Positions 1-7,476 are shown, counted from the first letter of the stretch. The stretch is DNA of 37,591 bases from Pasteurella testudinis DSM 23072 (GCF_900176075.1 NZ_FWWV01000017.1:1-37591), one strand, 5' to 3'. Numbers and translations are program-made. Notes: generated from the letters alone by a model not told the origin.

Positions 1-140
1 GCCTTAATATGCTGCCTATAATCCATTCGTAATTTCCCATAAATCGCTTTTCGTCTCAATTTTGGGATAAAGACTATGTGATACTTACAGTTCCATCTTG
101 TGTGTGATAGACTCGAATCGTCATTGGACTTACTTGCCAT
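1..140 (-). CDS. tnpA: IS200/IS605-family transposase TnpA, N-terminal part, cut by the window edge
   Basis: The minus strand from 140 to the window edge reads as one open frame of 46 codons. It carries the N-terminal signature of IS200-type TnpA: after a short polar start come SLSHTRWNCKYH and IVFIPKLRRKAIYGKL, the usual first beta strand and basic stretch of this single-strand DNA transposase. The HUH motif and catalytic tyrosine lie beyond the window, so activity cannot be judged. I chose the ATG at 138-140 because an AGGAGG ribosome site at 149-154 lies 8 bases upstream; the in-frame ATG at 144-146 is only 2 bases from it. No frameshift or stop is seen in the part present. Family call is strong; intactness is unknown. 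Confidence 0.82.
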   Translation of the reverse strand, partial: MASKSNDDSSLSHTRWNCKYHIVFIPKLRRKAIYGKLRMDYRQHIK

Positions 141-146
141 TGACAT

Positions 147-280
147 ATCCTCCTATATCTTGAATTTTGGTTGTCAGCCTTGTTCATTATATCGGAGGAT
201 TTTTTCTTTTCATCGCTTAAGCTCTTTGATTCCATACGCATAGCGTATGGTTTTTATAGGCAGTCTTCGTCTGCCTATAA
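147..280. mobile_element. Probable left end of the IS200-type element, with two subterminal hairpins
   Basis: The stretch upstream of tnpA holds two perfect hairpins: CCATACGC (232-239) with GCGTATGG (243-250) around a 3-base loop, and TATAGGCAG (255-263) with CTGCCTATA (271-279) around a 7-base loop. Elements of this family have no terminal inverted repeats; TnpA recognises subterminal hairpins instead. The element edge is inferred to lie between about 250 and 285, just before the glyA terminator. The exact cleavage site was not identified. Confidence 0.5.
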
Positions 281-282
281 TA

Positions 283-312
283 AAAAAGCAGTGGGCGAAT
301 AAACCCACTGCT
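283..312 (-). terminator. Intrinsic terminator of glyA
   Basis: On the minus strand AGCAGTGGG (complement of 304-312) pairs with CCCACTGCT (complement of 287-295), a 9-bp stem with an 8-base loop, followed by a run of T (complement of 282-287). It starts 49 bases past the glyA stop. The plus-strand side is also T-rich, so it may act in both directions and shield glyA from the insertion element. Confidence 0.8.
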
Positions 313-360
313 ATTTATTTTAACCGATTGGTGTTAACCGATTCGCTTCAAATTATCGGA

Positions 361-1614
361 TTAGGCATACACCGGAAATTTTTTGCAGATTGCCAATGCT
401 TTCTGTTTGATTTCTTCGATAACCGCTTCATCTTCGATGTTATCCAACACATCGCACATCCAGCCCGCCAGTTCTTTCGCTTCCGCTTCTTTGAAGCCGC
501 GACGGGTAATCGCCGGTGTACCGACACGGATACCGGAGGTGACAAACGGACTTTTCGGATCGTTCGGCACGGCGTTTTTATTGACCGTGATATTGGCGCG
601 CCCTAACGCTGCGTCCGCCGCTTTGCCGGTTAAGCCTTTATTGACCAAATCCACCAAGAACAGGTGATTTTCCGTACCGTTGGACACGATATTGAAACCA
701 CGCTGTTTAAACACTTCCACCATCGCTTGTGCGTTTTTCACTACTTGTTGTTGGAACGTTTTGAATTCCGGCTCCATCGCTTCTTTAAAGCAAACCGCTT
801 TTGCCGCAATCACATGCACCAACGGCCCGCCTTGTCCGGCTGGGAATACCGCACTATTCAGTTTTTTGTACAGCTCTTCGTCGCCGCCTTTCACCAAAAT
901 CAAGCCGCCGCGCGGACCGGCAAGCGTTTTGTGGGTGGTGGTGGTGACAACATGCGCATGCTCCATCGGGCTTGGGTAAACGCCTGCTGCAATCAAACCG
1001 GCGACGTGCGCCATATCGACGAACAGATACGCCCCGACTTCATCGGCGATTTCACGCATTTTTTTCCAATCCGCCACTTGCGAATAAGCGGAAAAACCGC
1101 CGACGATCATTTTTGGTTTCACTGCCAGCGCTTGTTCACGCAATGCGTCATAGTCGATAAAGCCTTCGTCGGTAATGCCGTATTGTTCGGCATGATAAAT
1201 TTTACCGGAGAAGCTAACGGTCGCGCCGTGGGTCAAGTGACCGCCGTGCGCCAAACTCATGCCTAAAATGGTGTCGCCCGGATTTAACAACGCCATATAC
1301 ACCGCCGCATTGGCTTGCGAACCGGAGTGCGGTTGCACGTTGGCGTAGTCTGCGCCGAACAGTGCTTTGGCGCGATCAATCGCCAGTTGTTCGATAATAT
1401 CGACATATTCGCAACCACCGTAATAACGCTTGCCCGGATAGCCTTCGGCATATTTATTGGTCAGCTGCGAACCTTGCGCTTCCATTACACGCGGGCTGGC
1501 ATAGTTTTCCGATGCGATCAGCTCGATATGTTCATCTTGGCGGCGATCTTCGTCTTTGATTGCCTGCCATAACACCGGATCATAATCGGCGATATTCATA
1601 TCACGTCTTAACAT
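361..1614 (-). CDS. glyA: Serine hydroxymethyltransferase (GlyA)
   Basis: Converts serine and tetrahydrofolate to glycine and 5,10-methylene-tetrahydrofolate in the cytosol. It is a PLP enzyme of 417 aa, the same length as the E. coli enzyme. The PLP lysine is K229 in [14 protein letters not shown]; the N-terminal [10 protein letters not shown] block and [11 protein letters not shown] (about 199-209) are typical. The start ATG at 1614 has GAGGAA about 9 bases upstream; the internal ATG (MNIADYD) is a weaker alternative. It is the last gene of the purH-purD-glyA run, 138 bases after purD. That gap holds candidate MetR and PurR sites, both known regulators of E. coli glyA. Glycine made here is the substrate PurD uses, which explains the grouping. 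Confidence 0.98.
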   Translation of the reverse strand: MLRRDMNIADYDPVLWQAIKDEDRRQDEHIELIASENYASPRVMEAQGSQLTNKYAEGYPGKRYYGGCEYVDIIEQLAIDRAKALFGADYANVQPHSGSQANAAVYMALLNPGDTILGMSLAHGGHLTHGATVSFSGKIYHAEQYGITDEGFIDYDALREQALAVKPKMIVGGFSAYSQVADWKKMREIADEVGAYLFVDMAHVAGLIAAGVYPSPMEHAHVVTTTTHKTLAGPRGGLILVKGGDEELYKKLNSAVFPAGQGGPLVHVIAAKAVCFKEAMEPEFKTFQQQVVKNAQAMVEVFKQRGFNIVSNGTENHLFLVDLVNKGLTGKAADAALGRANITVNKNAVPNDPKSPFVTSGIRVGTPAITRRGFKEAEAKELAGWMCDVLDNIEDEAVIEEIKQKALAICKKFPVYA

Positions 1615-1654
1615 TGCTCAATTCCTCATTTTAGGTGGTAAATAACTTGTCTGT

Positions 1655-1739
1655 AGTGTACGGTTTTTTTCACCAACCATACACTGTTTTTTTGCTTAAT
1701 CGTTGTCGTTTATTTTGTGCTCGGAATGAAAAATTTTCA
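1655..1739 (-). promoter_or_regulatory. Candidate glyA control region (MetR-like box, PurR-like box, dyad)
   Basis: Three elements lie between purD and glyA. TGAAAAATTTTCA at 1727-1739 fits the MetR consensus TGAA-N5-TTCA as a perfect palindrome. GCTTAATCGTTGTCGT at 1694-1709 matches 11 of 16 positions of the PurR consensus as I recall it. An imperfect dyad AGTGTA-c-GGTT (1655-1665) with AACC-a-TACACT (1675-1685) overlaps a possible -10, TACACT, on the minus strand. MetR and PurR control of glyA is known in E. coli; its transfer here is inference. Confidence 0.4.
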
Positions 1740-1752
1740 TACCGCACTTTGA

Positions 1753-3054
1753 TTATTTCGTCGCTTGCTCACGCGCCACGGCACGATAACCGATATCACG
1801 GCGATAGAAGCGACCTTGCCATTGCACCTGTTCCGCCAGTTGCAACGCCTGTTGCTGTGCGGCGGCTACCGTATCGCCCAGTGCGGTGACGCACAACACG
1901 CGTCCGCCGTTGGTCAGTAATTGGTTATCTTTCTGTTCGACACCGGCTAAGAACACTTTTTGTCCGGCAAGTGCGGTTTGCCCTATAGACGGAATTCCGC
2001 TGATCACATCGCCTTTGCGGTAATCAGCCGGATAGCCTTCCGCCGCCAACACGATACCTAACGCCGCTTGGGTGCACCACTCGGATCGCACTTGATCCAG
2101 TTTACCGTCGCACGCCGCTAAGCACAGTTCGACCAAATCCGATTGCAAGCGCATCATAATAGGTTGGGTCTCCGGATCGCCGAAACGGCAGTTGAATTCA
2201 ATCACTTTCGGTTGTCCGTTTGGCATAATCATTAAACCGGCGTACAGAAAACCGGTGTAAGTGTTACCTTCCGCCGCCATGCCGTTCACGGTCGGGTAAA
2301 TCACCTCTTGCATAATCCGTTGGTGAATTTCCGGCGTGACCACCGGCGCAGGCGAATACGCGCCCATGCCGCCGGTGTTTAAGCCCGTATCATTTTCGCC
2401 GACCCGTTTGTGATCCTGACTGGTCGCCATCGGCTCAACATGTTTGCCGTCCACCATCACGATAAAACTGGCTTCTTCGCCGTCTAAAAACTCTTCGATC
2501 ACGATACGGTGTCCGGCATCACCAAAGGCGTTGCCCGCCAGCATATCCTGCACCGCACTTTCGGCTTCTGCCAAGGTCATCGCCACGATCACGCCTTTGC
2601 CTGCCGCCAAACCGTCGGCTTTAATCACAATCGGTGCGCCTTTTTCGCGCAGATACGCCAGTGCCGGTTCAACTTCGGTAAAGTTTTGATATTCGGCGGT
2701 CGGGATTTGTTGGCGTGCCAAGAAATCTTTGGTGAAGGCTTTTGAGCCTTCCAACTGTGCCGCCGCTTGGGTCGGGCCGAAAATTTTCAAACCGGCGGCG
2801 CGAAACGCATCGACCACGCCGATCACCAATGGCGCTTCCGGTCCGACAATGGTCAAACCGATTTCATTTTTCTGGGCAAATTCCACCAATGCCGCCAAAT
2901 CGGTAGCGGCAATGCTGACATTTTCCACTTTCGCCTCAAGTGCGGTGCCGGCGTTGCCCGGCGCAACAAAGACTTTGTCCGCTAATGGCGATTGCGCCAC
3001 TTTCCAAGCCAAAGCATGTTCACGTCCGCCATTGCCGATAATTAAAATATTCAT
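1753..3054 (-). CDS. purD: Phosphoribosylamine-glycine ligase (GARS, PurD)
   Basis: Second step of purine synthesis: joins glycine to 5-phosphoribosylamine using ATP. The 433-aa protein begins with the family loop IGNGGREHALAW (6-17), has the ATP-grasp stretch KADGLAAGKGVIVA (145-158), and later EFNCRFGDPETQ, the metal and ATP site segment. Length agrees with the usual 425-435. Start ATG at 3054 has AAGGA 7 bases upstream. It lies between purH (70-base gap holding a terminator-like hairpin) and glyA, whose product glycine is its substrate. Confidence 0.98.
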   Translation of the reverse strand: MNILIIGNGGREHALAWKVAQSPLADKVFVAPGNAGTALEAKVENVSIAATDLAALVEFAQKNEIGLTIVGPEAPLVIGVVDAFRAAGLKIFGPTQAAAQLEGSKAFTKDFLARQQIPTAEYQNFTEVEPALAYLREKGAPIVIKADGLAAGKGVIVAMTLAEAESAVQDMLAGNAFGDAGHRIVIEEFLDGEEASFIVMVDGKHVEPMATSQDHKRVGENDTGLNTGGMGAYSPAPVVTPEIHQRIMQEVIYPTVNGMAAEGNTYTGFLYAGLMIMPNGQPKVIEFNCRFGDPETQPIMMRLQSDLVELCLAACDGKLDQVRSEWCTQAALGIVLAAEGYPADYRKGDVISGIPSIGQTALAGQKVFLAGVEQKDNQLLTNGGRVLCVTALGDTVAAAQQQALQLAEQVQWQGRFYRRDIGYRAVAREQATK

Positions 3055-3080
3055 TTGAGATCCTTACTTAACAAATCGAT

Positions 3081-3119
3081 ATAAAAAGTGCGGTCGCCAC
3101 CGTTGGCTGACCGCACTTT
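3081..3119 (-). terminator. Paired-uptake-sequence hairpin between purH and purD
   Basis: AAAGTGCGGTC (3085-3095) pairs with GACCGCACTTT (3109-3119), extended inside by GCCA (3096-3099) with TGGC (3104-3107) and one bulged base. Read in the operon direction the stem ends in CTTTTTATAT, so it has the form of an intrinsic terminator inside the purH-purD gap. Both arms are complete uptake sequences. Confidence 0.7.
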
Positions 3120-3124
3120 GCAGA

Positions 3125-4726
3125 TTAATGACGGAAATGGCGCATTTTGGTCAGCACCATCGCCATGCCGTGTTCGTCGGCGGCGTCGATCACTTCCTGA
3201 TCGCGCATTGAGCCGCCCGGGTGAATCACGCAGCTCACACCTGCCGCCGCTGCTGCATCAATGCCGTCGCGGAACGGGAAGAAGGCATCGGACGCCATCA
3301 CCGTGCCTTTCACTTCCAGCCCTTCATCGGCGGCTTTGATACCGGCGATTTTGGCGGAATACACCCGACTCATTTGTCCGGCGCCGATACCGATGGTTTG
3401 GTTGTTTTTGGCATACACAATCGCATTGGATTTGACATATTTGGCCACTTTCCAGCAGAACAACAGATCTTTCAACTCGGCTTCGCTCGGTTGGCGTTTG
3501 CTCACCACTTGCAAATCGTCCAACCCGACCATGCCTAAATCGGAATCTTGCACCAGCAAGCCGCCGTTGACCCGTTTGAAATCCAAGCGCGGCTGGCGTT
3601 CGCTCCACTCTCCGCACTCAAGCACACGCACGTTTTTCTTGCTTTTCAATACCGCTTTTGCCTCGTCCGCCACCGTAGGGGCGATAATCACTTCGACGAA
3701 TTGGCGCTCGATAATGGTTTGTGCGGTTTGCAGATCCAAAGTGCGGTTGAAAGCAATAATGCCGCCGAATGCAGAGGTTGGATCGGTTTGATACGCACGG
3801 TTATAGGCTTCTAAAATATCAGCCCCCAAGGCGACGCCGCACGGATTGGCGTGTTTGACAATCACACACGCCGGCTCGGCAAACTCTTTCACGCATTCCA
3901 ACGCCGCGTCGGTATCGGCGATGTTGTTATACGACAACGCTTTGCCTTGCAACTGTTCGGCGGTGGCAACACTGGCTTCGTGCAGCTCGTTTTCCACATA
4001 AAACGCCGCGTTTTGATGGCTGTTTTCGCCGTAGCGCATGGTTTGCTTACGGGTGAAATTCAGGTTCAAGGTGCGTGGGAACTGACCGCTCGGCTGGGTT
4101 AAATCCTCTTCTTCCGCCCCTTGGTAAGGCGGCACTAAGCGACCGAAATAGTTGGCAATCATGCTGTCGTATTGGGCGGTGTGTTCAAAGGCTTTGATGG
4201 CGAGGTTAAAACGGGTGTCGAGGGTGAGGGAATTTTGGTTATCGTCCATTTCTTGCAGAATTTGCTTAAAATCCGCATTATTCACCACTATCGCCACATC
4301 TTTATGATTTTTCGCCGCAGAACGCACCATGGTCGGGCCACCGATGTCAATATTTTCCACCGCATCTTCCAAGCTGCAATTTGGCTTGGCAACGGTCTGC
4401 GCAAACGGATATAAATTGACCACCACCATATCAATCGCCTGAATGCCGTGAATCGTCATCACTGCGTCATCAATGCCGCGCCGTCCCAAAATACCGCCGT
4501 GCACTTTCGGGTGCAGGGTTTTGACCCGCCCGTCCATCATTTCCGGAAATTGGGTGTAGTCGGACACTTCGGTGACCGTTAACCCGTTGTCTGCCAACAG
4601 CTTAGCCGTGCCGCCGGTGGACAGCAGCTTAACACCGCGTTGCACCAGCCCTTGGGCAAATTCAACAATGCCGTTTTTATCTGACACACTCAACAGCGCT
4701 TGACGAATAGGACGATTTGATTGCAT
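3125..4726 (-). CDS. purH: Bifunctional AICAR transformylase / IMP cyclohydrolase (PurH)
   Basis: Last two steps of IMP synthesis: formylates AICAR with 10-formyl-tetrahydrofolate, then closes the ring. The 533-aa protein has the N-terminal MGS-like cyclohydrolase domain (about 1-200, with STGGTAK at 36-42 and DGRVKTLHP at 65-73) and the transformylase domain with the catalytic segment KHANPCG (291-297) and the C-terminal [12 protein letters not shown]. Length and both motifs are complete. Start ATG at 4726 has AAAGGA upstream. It heads the purH-purD-glyA run; a TATAAT box lies about 55 bases upstream of the start. Confidence 0.98.
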   Translation of the reverse strand: MQSNRPIRQALLSVSDKNGIVEFAQGLVQRGVKLLSTGGTAKLLADNGLTVTEVSDYTQFPEMMDGRVKTLHPKVHGGILGRRGIDDAVMTIHGIQAIDMVVVNLYPFAQTVAKPNCSLEDAVENIDIGGPTMVRSAAKNHKDVAIVVNNADFKQILQEMDDNQNSLTLDTRFNLAIKAFEHTAQYDSMIANYFGRLVPPYQGAEEEDLTQPSGQFPRTLNLNFTRKQTMRYGENSHQNAAFYVENELHEASVATAEQLQGKALSYNNIADTDAALECVKEFAEPACVIVKHANPCGVALGADILEAYNRAYQTDPTSAFGGIIAFNRTLDLQTAQTIIERQFVEVIIAPTVADEAKAVLKSKKNVRVLECGEWSERQPRLDFKRVNGGLLVQDSDLGMVGLDDLQVVSKRQPSEAELKDLLFCWKVAKYVKSNAIVYAKNNQTIGIGAGQMSRVYSAKIAGIKAADEGLEVKGTVMASDAFFPFRDGIDAAAAAGVSCVIHPGGSMRDQEVIDAADEHGMAMVLTKMRHFRH

Positions 4727-4780
4727 TTGTGCATTCCTTTACAGATTGGTTGGTTTAAATGGGGGAAAATTCAAGCGGAA

Positions 4781-4786
4781 ATTATA
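4781..4786 (-). promoter_or_regulatory. -10 box of the purH promoter
   Basis: On the minus strand this is a perfect TATAAT. The matching -35 region (TACAGA at 17 bases) is weak. I looked for a PurR operator in this gap; the best AT-rich candidate near 4850 matches only 9 of 16 positions and was not accepted. Confidence 0.5.
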
Positions 4787-4860
4787 GCGTAGTTTACACT
4801 TTTTCTGTAGTGGAAAACCGATTTATGGTGATAACGAAGAGATAAAGCAAAAAATTGTTT

Positions 4861-4945
4861 AGGTGCAACCAATATAGCGGAATAAAATCTTATTCCCAAC
4901 AAACACCTCTGTCTTAGCTTATACTAAGCGAATACGGTGTTATAG
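4861..4945 (-). terminator. Structured stretch, probable terminator of the small membrane protein gene
   Basis: The 247-base gap between purH and the next gene holds several dyads: GGAATAA/TTATTCC (4879-4896), AACACC/GGTGTT (4902-4907 with 4936-4941), and nested in the latter CTTAG/CTAAG (4913-4917 with 4924-4928). On the minus strand the AACACC hairpin is followed by TTTGTT, as expected for a weak terminator. GGTGCAA at 4862-4868 repeats the half-site of the operator at 5260-5308. Confidence 0.4.
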
Positions 4946-4973
4946 GACTAACAATGCAATTCTGCTACAAAAC

Positions 4974-5234
4974 TTACTGACCGGCAGCCAGCCCTAATCC
5001 CAGCATACTAAGCAACAACGGGGAGGTGAACAAGCCGATAATGGTAAGAATCCATGCTAAAACGCTCACACCGATTCCCGCAATATTTTTATTTTTTACT
5101 GCTGTAATTGTTGCAAAGATAGCCACAATTGCAGCTAACGGTACAAAAATAACCCCTAAGAATAATATCCCCAGAACTGCCAAAACACAGGCGATAACGC
5201 CTGCAGTCATACCTGAATTTGTTTTTTCACTCAT
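4974..5234 (-). CDS. Small hydrophobic membrane protein, function unknown
   Basis: The 86-aa product starts MSEKTNSGMTAG and is almost entirely hydrophobic, with two or three membrane segments (about 9-33, 29-47 and 53-82) split by the basic turn AVKNKN. No catalytic motif or signal cleavage site is visible. The ATG at 5234 is chosen over an upstream in-frame ATG at 5258 because AAGGAG lies 7 bases before it. It is transcribed divergently from a small Xre-type regulator, and the dyad between them suggests the regulator controls both. I have an unverified impression of similar proteins next to phage-type regulators. It could be a phage-derived or superinfection-type protein, a toxin-like peptide, or a stress membrane protein; the sequence does not decide. 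Confidence 0.75.
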   Translation of the reverse strand: MSEKTNSGMTAGVIACVLAVLGILFLGVIFVPLAAIVAIFATITAVKNKNIAGIGVSVLAWILTIIGLFTSPLLLSMLGLGLAAGQ

Positions 5235-5259
5235 ATATAAACTCCTTAAATTACCCAAG

Positions 5260-5308
5260 TTGCACCCAAAACAGGTTCAAATATATATTAAACCTAAAAT
5301 GGGTGCAA
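5260..5308. promoter_or_regulatory. Nested dyad operator and promoter of the Xre-type regulator
   Basis: TTGCACCCA (5260-5268) and TGGGTGCAA (5300-5308) form a perfect 9-bp inverted repeat; inside it AGGTT (5273-5277) and AACCT (5291-5295) form a second one with the same centre. The left arm contains a -35 (TTGCAC, 5260-5265) matched by TATATT (5284-5289) at 18 bases. The right arm covers the regulator's start codons. Binding by the regulator would block its own transcription and probably that of the divergent membrane protein gene. The protein that binds is inferred. Confidence 0.6.
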
Positions 5309-5559
5309 TGAAAAAGTTTAGATCATCAATCCATTCCGAAAAACAGCTATGGCTAAGACAACACTTTATCGAGCAAAGAAAAGCGTTGGGTTTGTCACAG
5401 CGTGCATTATCAGAACGTTTAGGCGTGATTTACTCGTTGATTGGAAAAATTGAAACCGGCGATCGGCGTTTGGATATTTTGGAATTTCTTGATTATTGCC
5501 AAGCCTTAGAATTGGATCCTGTCGAGTTGCTACAACAATTGCAACTGCTGCAACGGTAA
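5308..5559 (+). CDS. Small Xre/Cro-type helix-turn-helix regulator
   Basis: An 83-aa cytosolic DNA-binding protein. The helix-turn-helix lies at about 18-55: RKALGLSQRALSERLGV followed by the recognition part SLIGKIETGDRRL, the form seen in Xre and phage Cro/CI repressors. A leucine- and glutamine-rich C-terminal helix (ELDPVELLQQLQLLQ) could dimerise. Two starts fit, ATG at 5299 and ATG at 5308; neither has a good ribosome site and the predicted transcript starts only a few bases earlier, so a near-leaderless message is possible. The open frame extends upstream to 5026 but that part is antisense to the membrane protein gene. Target: most likely the shared operator at 5260-5308. Confidence 0.85.
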   Translation: MKKFRSSIHSEKQLWLRQHFIEQRKALGLSQRALSERLGVIYSLIGKIETGDRRLDILEFLDYCQALELDPVELLQQLQLLQR

Positions 5560-5561
5560 TT

Positions 5562-5585
5562 GTGCGGTAAACTAAACCGCACTTT
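5562..5585 (+). terminator. Terminator of the Xre-type regulator gene
   Basis: GTGCGGT (5562-5568) pairs with ACCGCAC (5576-5582) with a 7-base loop, then TTT. It uses one complete and one partial uptake sequence and overlaps the stop codon of the convergent yeaK-type gene. Confidence 0.6.
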
Positions 5586-6063
5586 GCACAAAATCCAGCA
5601 CCAGCGGATTAGCGATCCGACGGTAATCTTCGGTATTCAGAATAATCGAGTTTTCCAGCGTGCCGGCATTAAACGCCAGCTCGGCATAACGAGCAAACAA
5701 GCTGCGCTCGGCAACCAGTTTTAAATCGGGGTGAAAACTAAACGGCGGAATCGCGCCGAATACGCAATCGGTCAGTTCGCCGACCTCTTTCGGGCTGGCT
5801 AGCCCCGCACGCGTACCGCCCAGCGCGGTTGCCAAACGCGATAAATCCGCCTGTTTATCCGCCGGTAACACCGCCAAAACATGCTGTTTTTTGCCTGCGC
5901 CTTTGATCACGCACAGCAAGGCTTTCGCCCCCTGCCCTAACTGCGTGCCGCGAATTTGCGCGACCTGTTCCGATTTGCCGCAAGCGCGGTGTTGCAGGGT
6001 GCGGTAACGTGCCTGCTGCTGATCCAAAAGTGCGGTCAGCTGTTGAAAAGTGCGTTGTGACAT
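5572..6063 (-). CDS. yeaK: YbaK/YeaK-family aminoacyl-tRNA editing protein
   Basis: Free-standing homolog of the editing domain of prolyl-tRNA synthetase; members hydrolyse mischarged tRNAs in the cytosol. The 163-aa protein matches the E. coli YeaK type: HRACGKSEQVAQIRG near residues 26-40, LGQGAKALLC (about 42-51), ASPKEV (about 89-94) and CVFGAIPPFSFHP (about 99-111). The fold family is clear; the exact tRNA substrate (Ser/Thr-type or other mischarged tRNAs) cannot be read from the sequence. The start ATG at 6063 lacks a strong ribosome site. It is a single gene, convergent with the Xre-type regulator. Confidence 0.85.
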   Translation of the reverse strand: MSQRTFQQLTALLDQQQARYRTLQHRACGKSEQVAQIRGTQLGQGAKALLCVIKGAGKKQHVLAVLPADKQADLSRLATALGGTRAGLASPKEVGELTDCVFGAIPPFSFHPDLKLVAERSLFARYAELAFNAGTLENSIILNTEDYRRIANPLVLDFVQSAV

Positions 6064-6098
6064 GGCGCCGTCCTATCGTCAGAAAAATATCAGCATAA

Positions 6099-6131
6099 CA
6101 AAAAACCCGTGCGGCGTTAACCGAACGGGTT
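6099..6131 (-). terminator. Intrinsic terminator of the DoxX gene
   Basis: On the minus strand AACCCGT (complement of 6125-6131) pairs with ACGGGTT (complement of 6104-6110), followed by TTTTTTGTTATG. The stem is GC-rich with an extra inner CGG/CCG pair. Confidence 0.8.
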
Positions 6132-6153
6132 GAAAAACCAAGCCAAACAGCGG

Positions 6154-6561
6154 CTATTTTTTGCCGAGTTTGTTATCCAAGGCAAAGGCACCGGCGCCGC
6201 TGAACACAAAGTATAAGAACACCAACGAATATAGCGCCGCCAATTCACCTTGATTCAACAATGGCATTAACACGTTGCCTGCACCGGCGTGTACGCCGAA
6301 ATAAGCGAACGCCATTTGACCGGATAATAAAAACGCCACCGGACGGGTGAACAAGCCTAATGCCAGCAAAATCCCGCCGCTGATTTCCAATACGCCTGCC
6401 AAGCCGTATTGGGAAAACAGCGCCACACCGCCGTTGCCGCCGGTCATGGAAACCGGAATTTCAAAAAATTTTGCCGTACCGTGCCAGAAAAACATATAAG
6501 CGGCGATAATGCGTAATAGTGCCAAAGCGTATGGCGCGAATGAATTTAATTTGTTGTTCAT
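6154..6561 (-). CDS. DoxX-family inner-membrane protein
   Basis: A 135-aa protein with four predicted membrane segments (about 8-26, 48-70, 76-95 and 105-128) and the DoxX landmarks LRIIAAYMFFWHGTAKFF near the N-terminus, GVLEISGGILLALGLFTRP in the middle and YFVFSGAGAFALD at the end. Family members are linked to quinone or sulfur redox and oxidative stress, but no reaction can be assigned. The ATG at 6561 is preceded by AGAGAG. It is a single gene with its own terminator, divergent from the EmrE-type gene. Confidence 0.85.
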   Translation of the reverse strand: MNNKLNSFAPYALALLRIIAAYMFFWHGTAKFFEIPVSMTGGNGGVALFSQYGLAGVLEISGGILLALGLFTRPVAFLLSGQMAFAYFGVHAGAGNVLMPLLNQGELAALYSLVFLYFVFSGAGAFALDNKLGKK

Positions 6562-6695
6562 AAATTTCTCTCTGATAAACGTTAAAATGTAAAAAGGGTG
6601 TTACTAGCAAAAGTGCAGTCATTATAGTTTTCCTAATGAGCGGAACAATCCGAGAAAAAGAAAGATATTATCAACTGAGAGGAAATGTTCGCTTG

Positions 6696-6704
6696 TGTTA
6701 TACT
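6696..6704 (+). promoter_or_regulatory. Extended -10 promoter of the EmrE-type gene
   Basis: TG-T-TATACT forms an extended -10 box, with no good -35 at the normal distance, which fits the extended type. It lies 35 bases upstream of the chosen start codon. Confidence 0.5.
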
Positions 6705-6738
6705 GCGCACAAAACCGCACTTTTAAATGAGAAATATA

Positions 6739-7068
6739 ATGTCTTGGATCTATCTGTTTATTGCGATTGCCGCCGAAATCGTGGCGACCTCGATGCTGAA
6801 AGCCTCACAGGAATTCACCCGTTTAGTGCCGAGCGTGATCGTGGTAGTCGGCTACTGTGTGGCGTTCTATTTCCTCAGCCTGACCCTGCGCACCATTCCG
6901 GTCGGCGTGGCATATGCGGTCTGGTCGGGGGTAGGGATTGTGATTGTTGCCTTGATCGGTTGGATTGCTTATCAACAAAAACTGGATTTGCCTGCGATAC
7001 TGGGGATTGGCTTGATTGTTACCGGTGTATTGGTGATGAACTTGTTTTCAAAAACAGTGGGGCATTAG
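6739..7068 (+). CDS. emrE: Small multidrug resistance exporter, EmrE type
   Basis: Proton-coupled antiporter of cationic and quaternary-ammonium compounds, acting as an antiparallel dimer in the inner membrane. The 109-aa length is the family norm (EmrE 110). Four membrane segments are evident. The essential membrane glutamate is E13 in the first helix (IAAEIVATSMLK), and the signature YAVWSGVGIV of the third helix and LDLPAILG before the fourth are present, as in EmrE rather than SugE/Gdx. I start at ATG 6739 (MSWIYL); the in-frame ATG at 6727 adds four residues, has no ribosome site and lies in an uptake sequence. It is a single gene. Actual drug range is unknown. Confidence 0.92.
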   Translation: MSWIYLFIAIAAEIVATSMLKASQEFTRLVPSVIVVVGYCVAFYFLSLTLRTIPVGVAYAVWSGVGIVIVALIGWIAYQQKLDLPAILGIGLIVTGVLVMNLFSKTVGH

Positions 7069-7073
7069 GCGAT

Positions 7074-7101
7074 AAAAAATCGCCACGTTAGCGGTGGCGA
7101 T
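7074..7101 (-). terminator. Intrinsic terminator of ppnP
   Basis: On the minus strand ATCGCCAC (complement of 7094-7101) pairs with GTGGCGAT (complement of 7079-7086), 8 bp with a 7-base loop, followed by TTTTTTATC. It lies in the short gap between emrE and the convergent ppnP. Confidence 0.85.
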
Positions 7102-7124
7102 GATGGCTCAACGTGCGGTCAGAC

Positions 7125-7406
7125 TTAGCCGTAAGTACAGAAATACGCCGTTTCGACGTCCACTTTCAGATCAAACGATTGGTTGGCTTGCACGGTAAAG
7201 CTCTCGCCTGGGCTGAATGTTTGCCATTGGTCGCTGTGCGGTAATTTAACGGTCAAAGCGCCGCTGATGACCGTCATGGTTTCAAATTGGCTGGTGCCGA
7301 AGGTGTATTCGCCGACCGCCATCACGCCGACGGTCGCCGGTAGAGTTTCGGTCTGCAAGCCGATTGACGCAACCTTGCCGTCAAAATATTGGTTGATTTT
7401 TAACAT
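7125..7406 (-). CDS. ppnP: Pyrimidine/purine nucleoside phosphorylase (PpnP, YaiE family)
   Basis: Small cupin-fold enzyme (formerly DUF1255) that splits nucleosides with phosphate to the base and ribose 1-phosphate. The 93-aa product matches E. coli PpnP in length and motifs: [12 protein letters not shown] at the start, [19 protein letters not shown], then [11 protein letters not shown] and the cupin turn SPGESFTV. Start ATG at 7406 has AAGGAA 7 bases upstream. It lies 70 bases after the DODA-type gene on the same strand and has its own terminator. Confidence 0.93.
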   Translation of the reverse strand: MLKINQYFDGKVASIGLQTETLPATVGVMAVGEYTFGTSQFETMTVISGALTVKLPHSDQWQTFSPGESFTVQANQSFDLKVDVETAYFCTYG

Positions 7407-7476
7407 TTTTGCTTTCCTTGCGTTGAGTAAGTGTTTTTCATTCTAGGTGAAGAACCGCAAGCAACGCAAGTGCGGT

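Noticed and set aside
100-115. Frameshift in the IS200-type transposase at the CA repeat
   Set aside because: On a second letter-by-letter reading the frame is continuous across CACACACA; the first impression was a counting slip.
664-1266. Long antisense frames across glyA, plsB, alaS, zwf and others
   Set aside because: They lie opposite strongly conserved genes and their translations look like shadow sequence rich in H, R and P.
4844-4862. PurR operator before purH
   Set aside because: The best candidate matches only 9 of 16 positions and is AT-rich, so chance is likely.
6636-7091. 151-codon plus-strand frame overlapping the EmrE-type gene
   Set aside because: It is a different frame across a clear SMR exporter and has no recognisable domain; the exporter frame has all family motifs.
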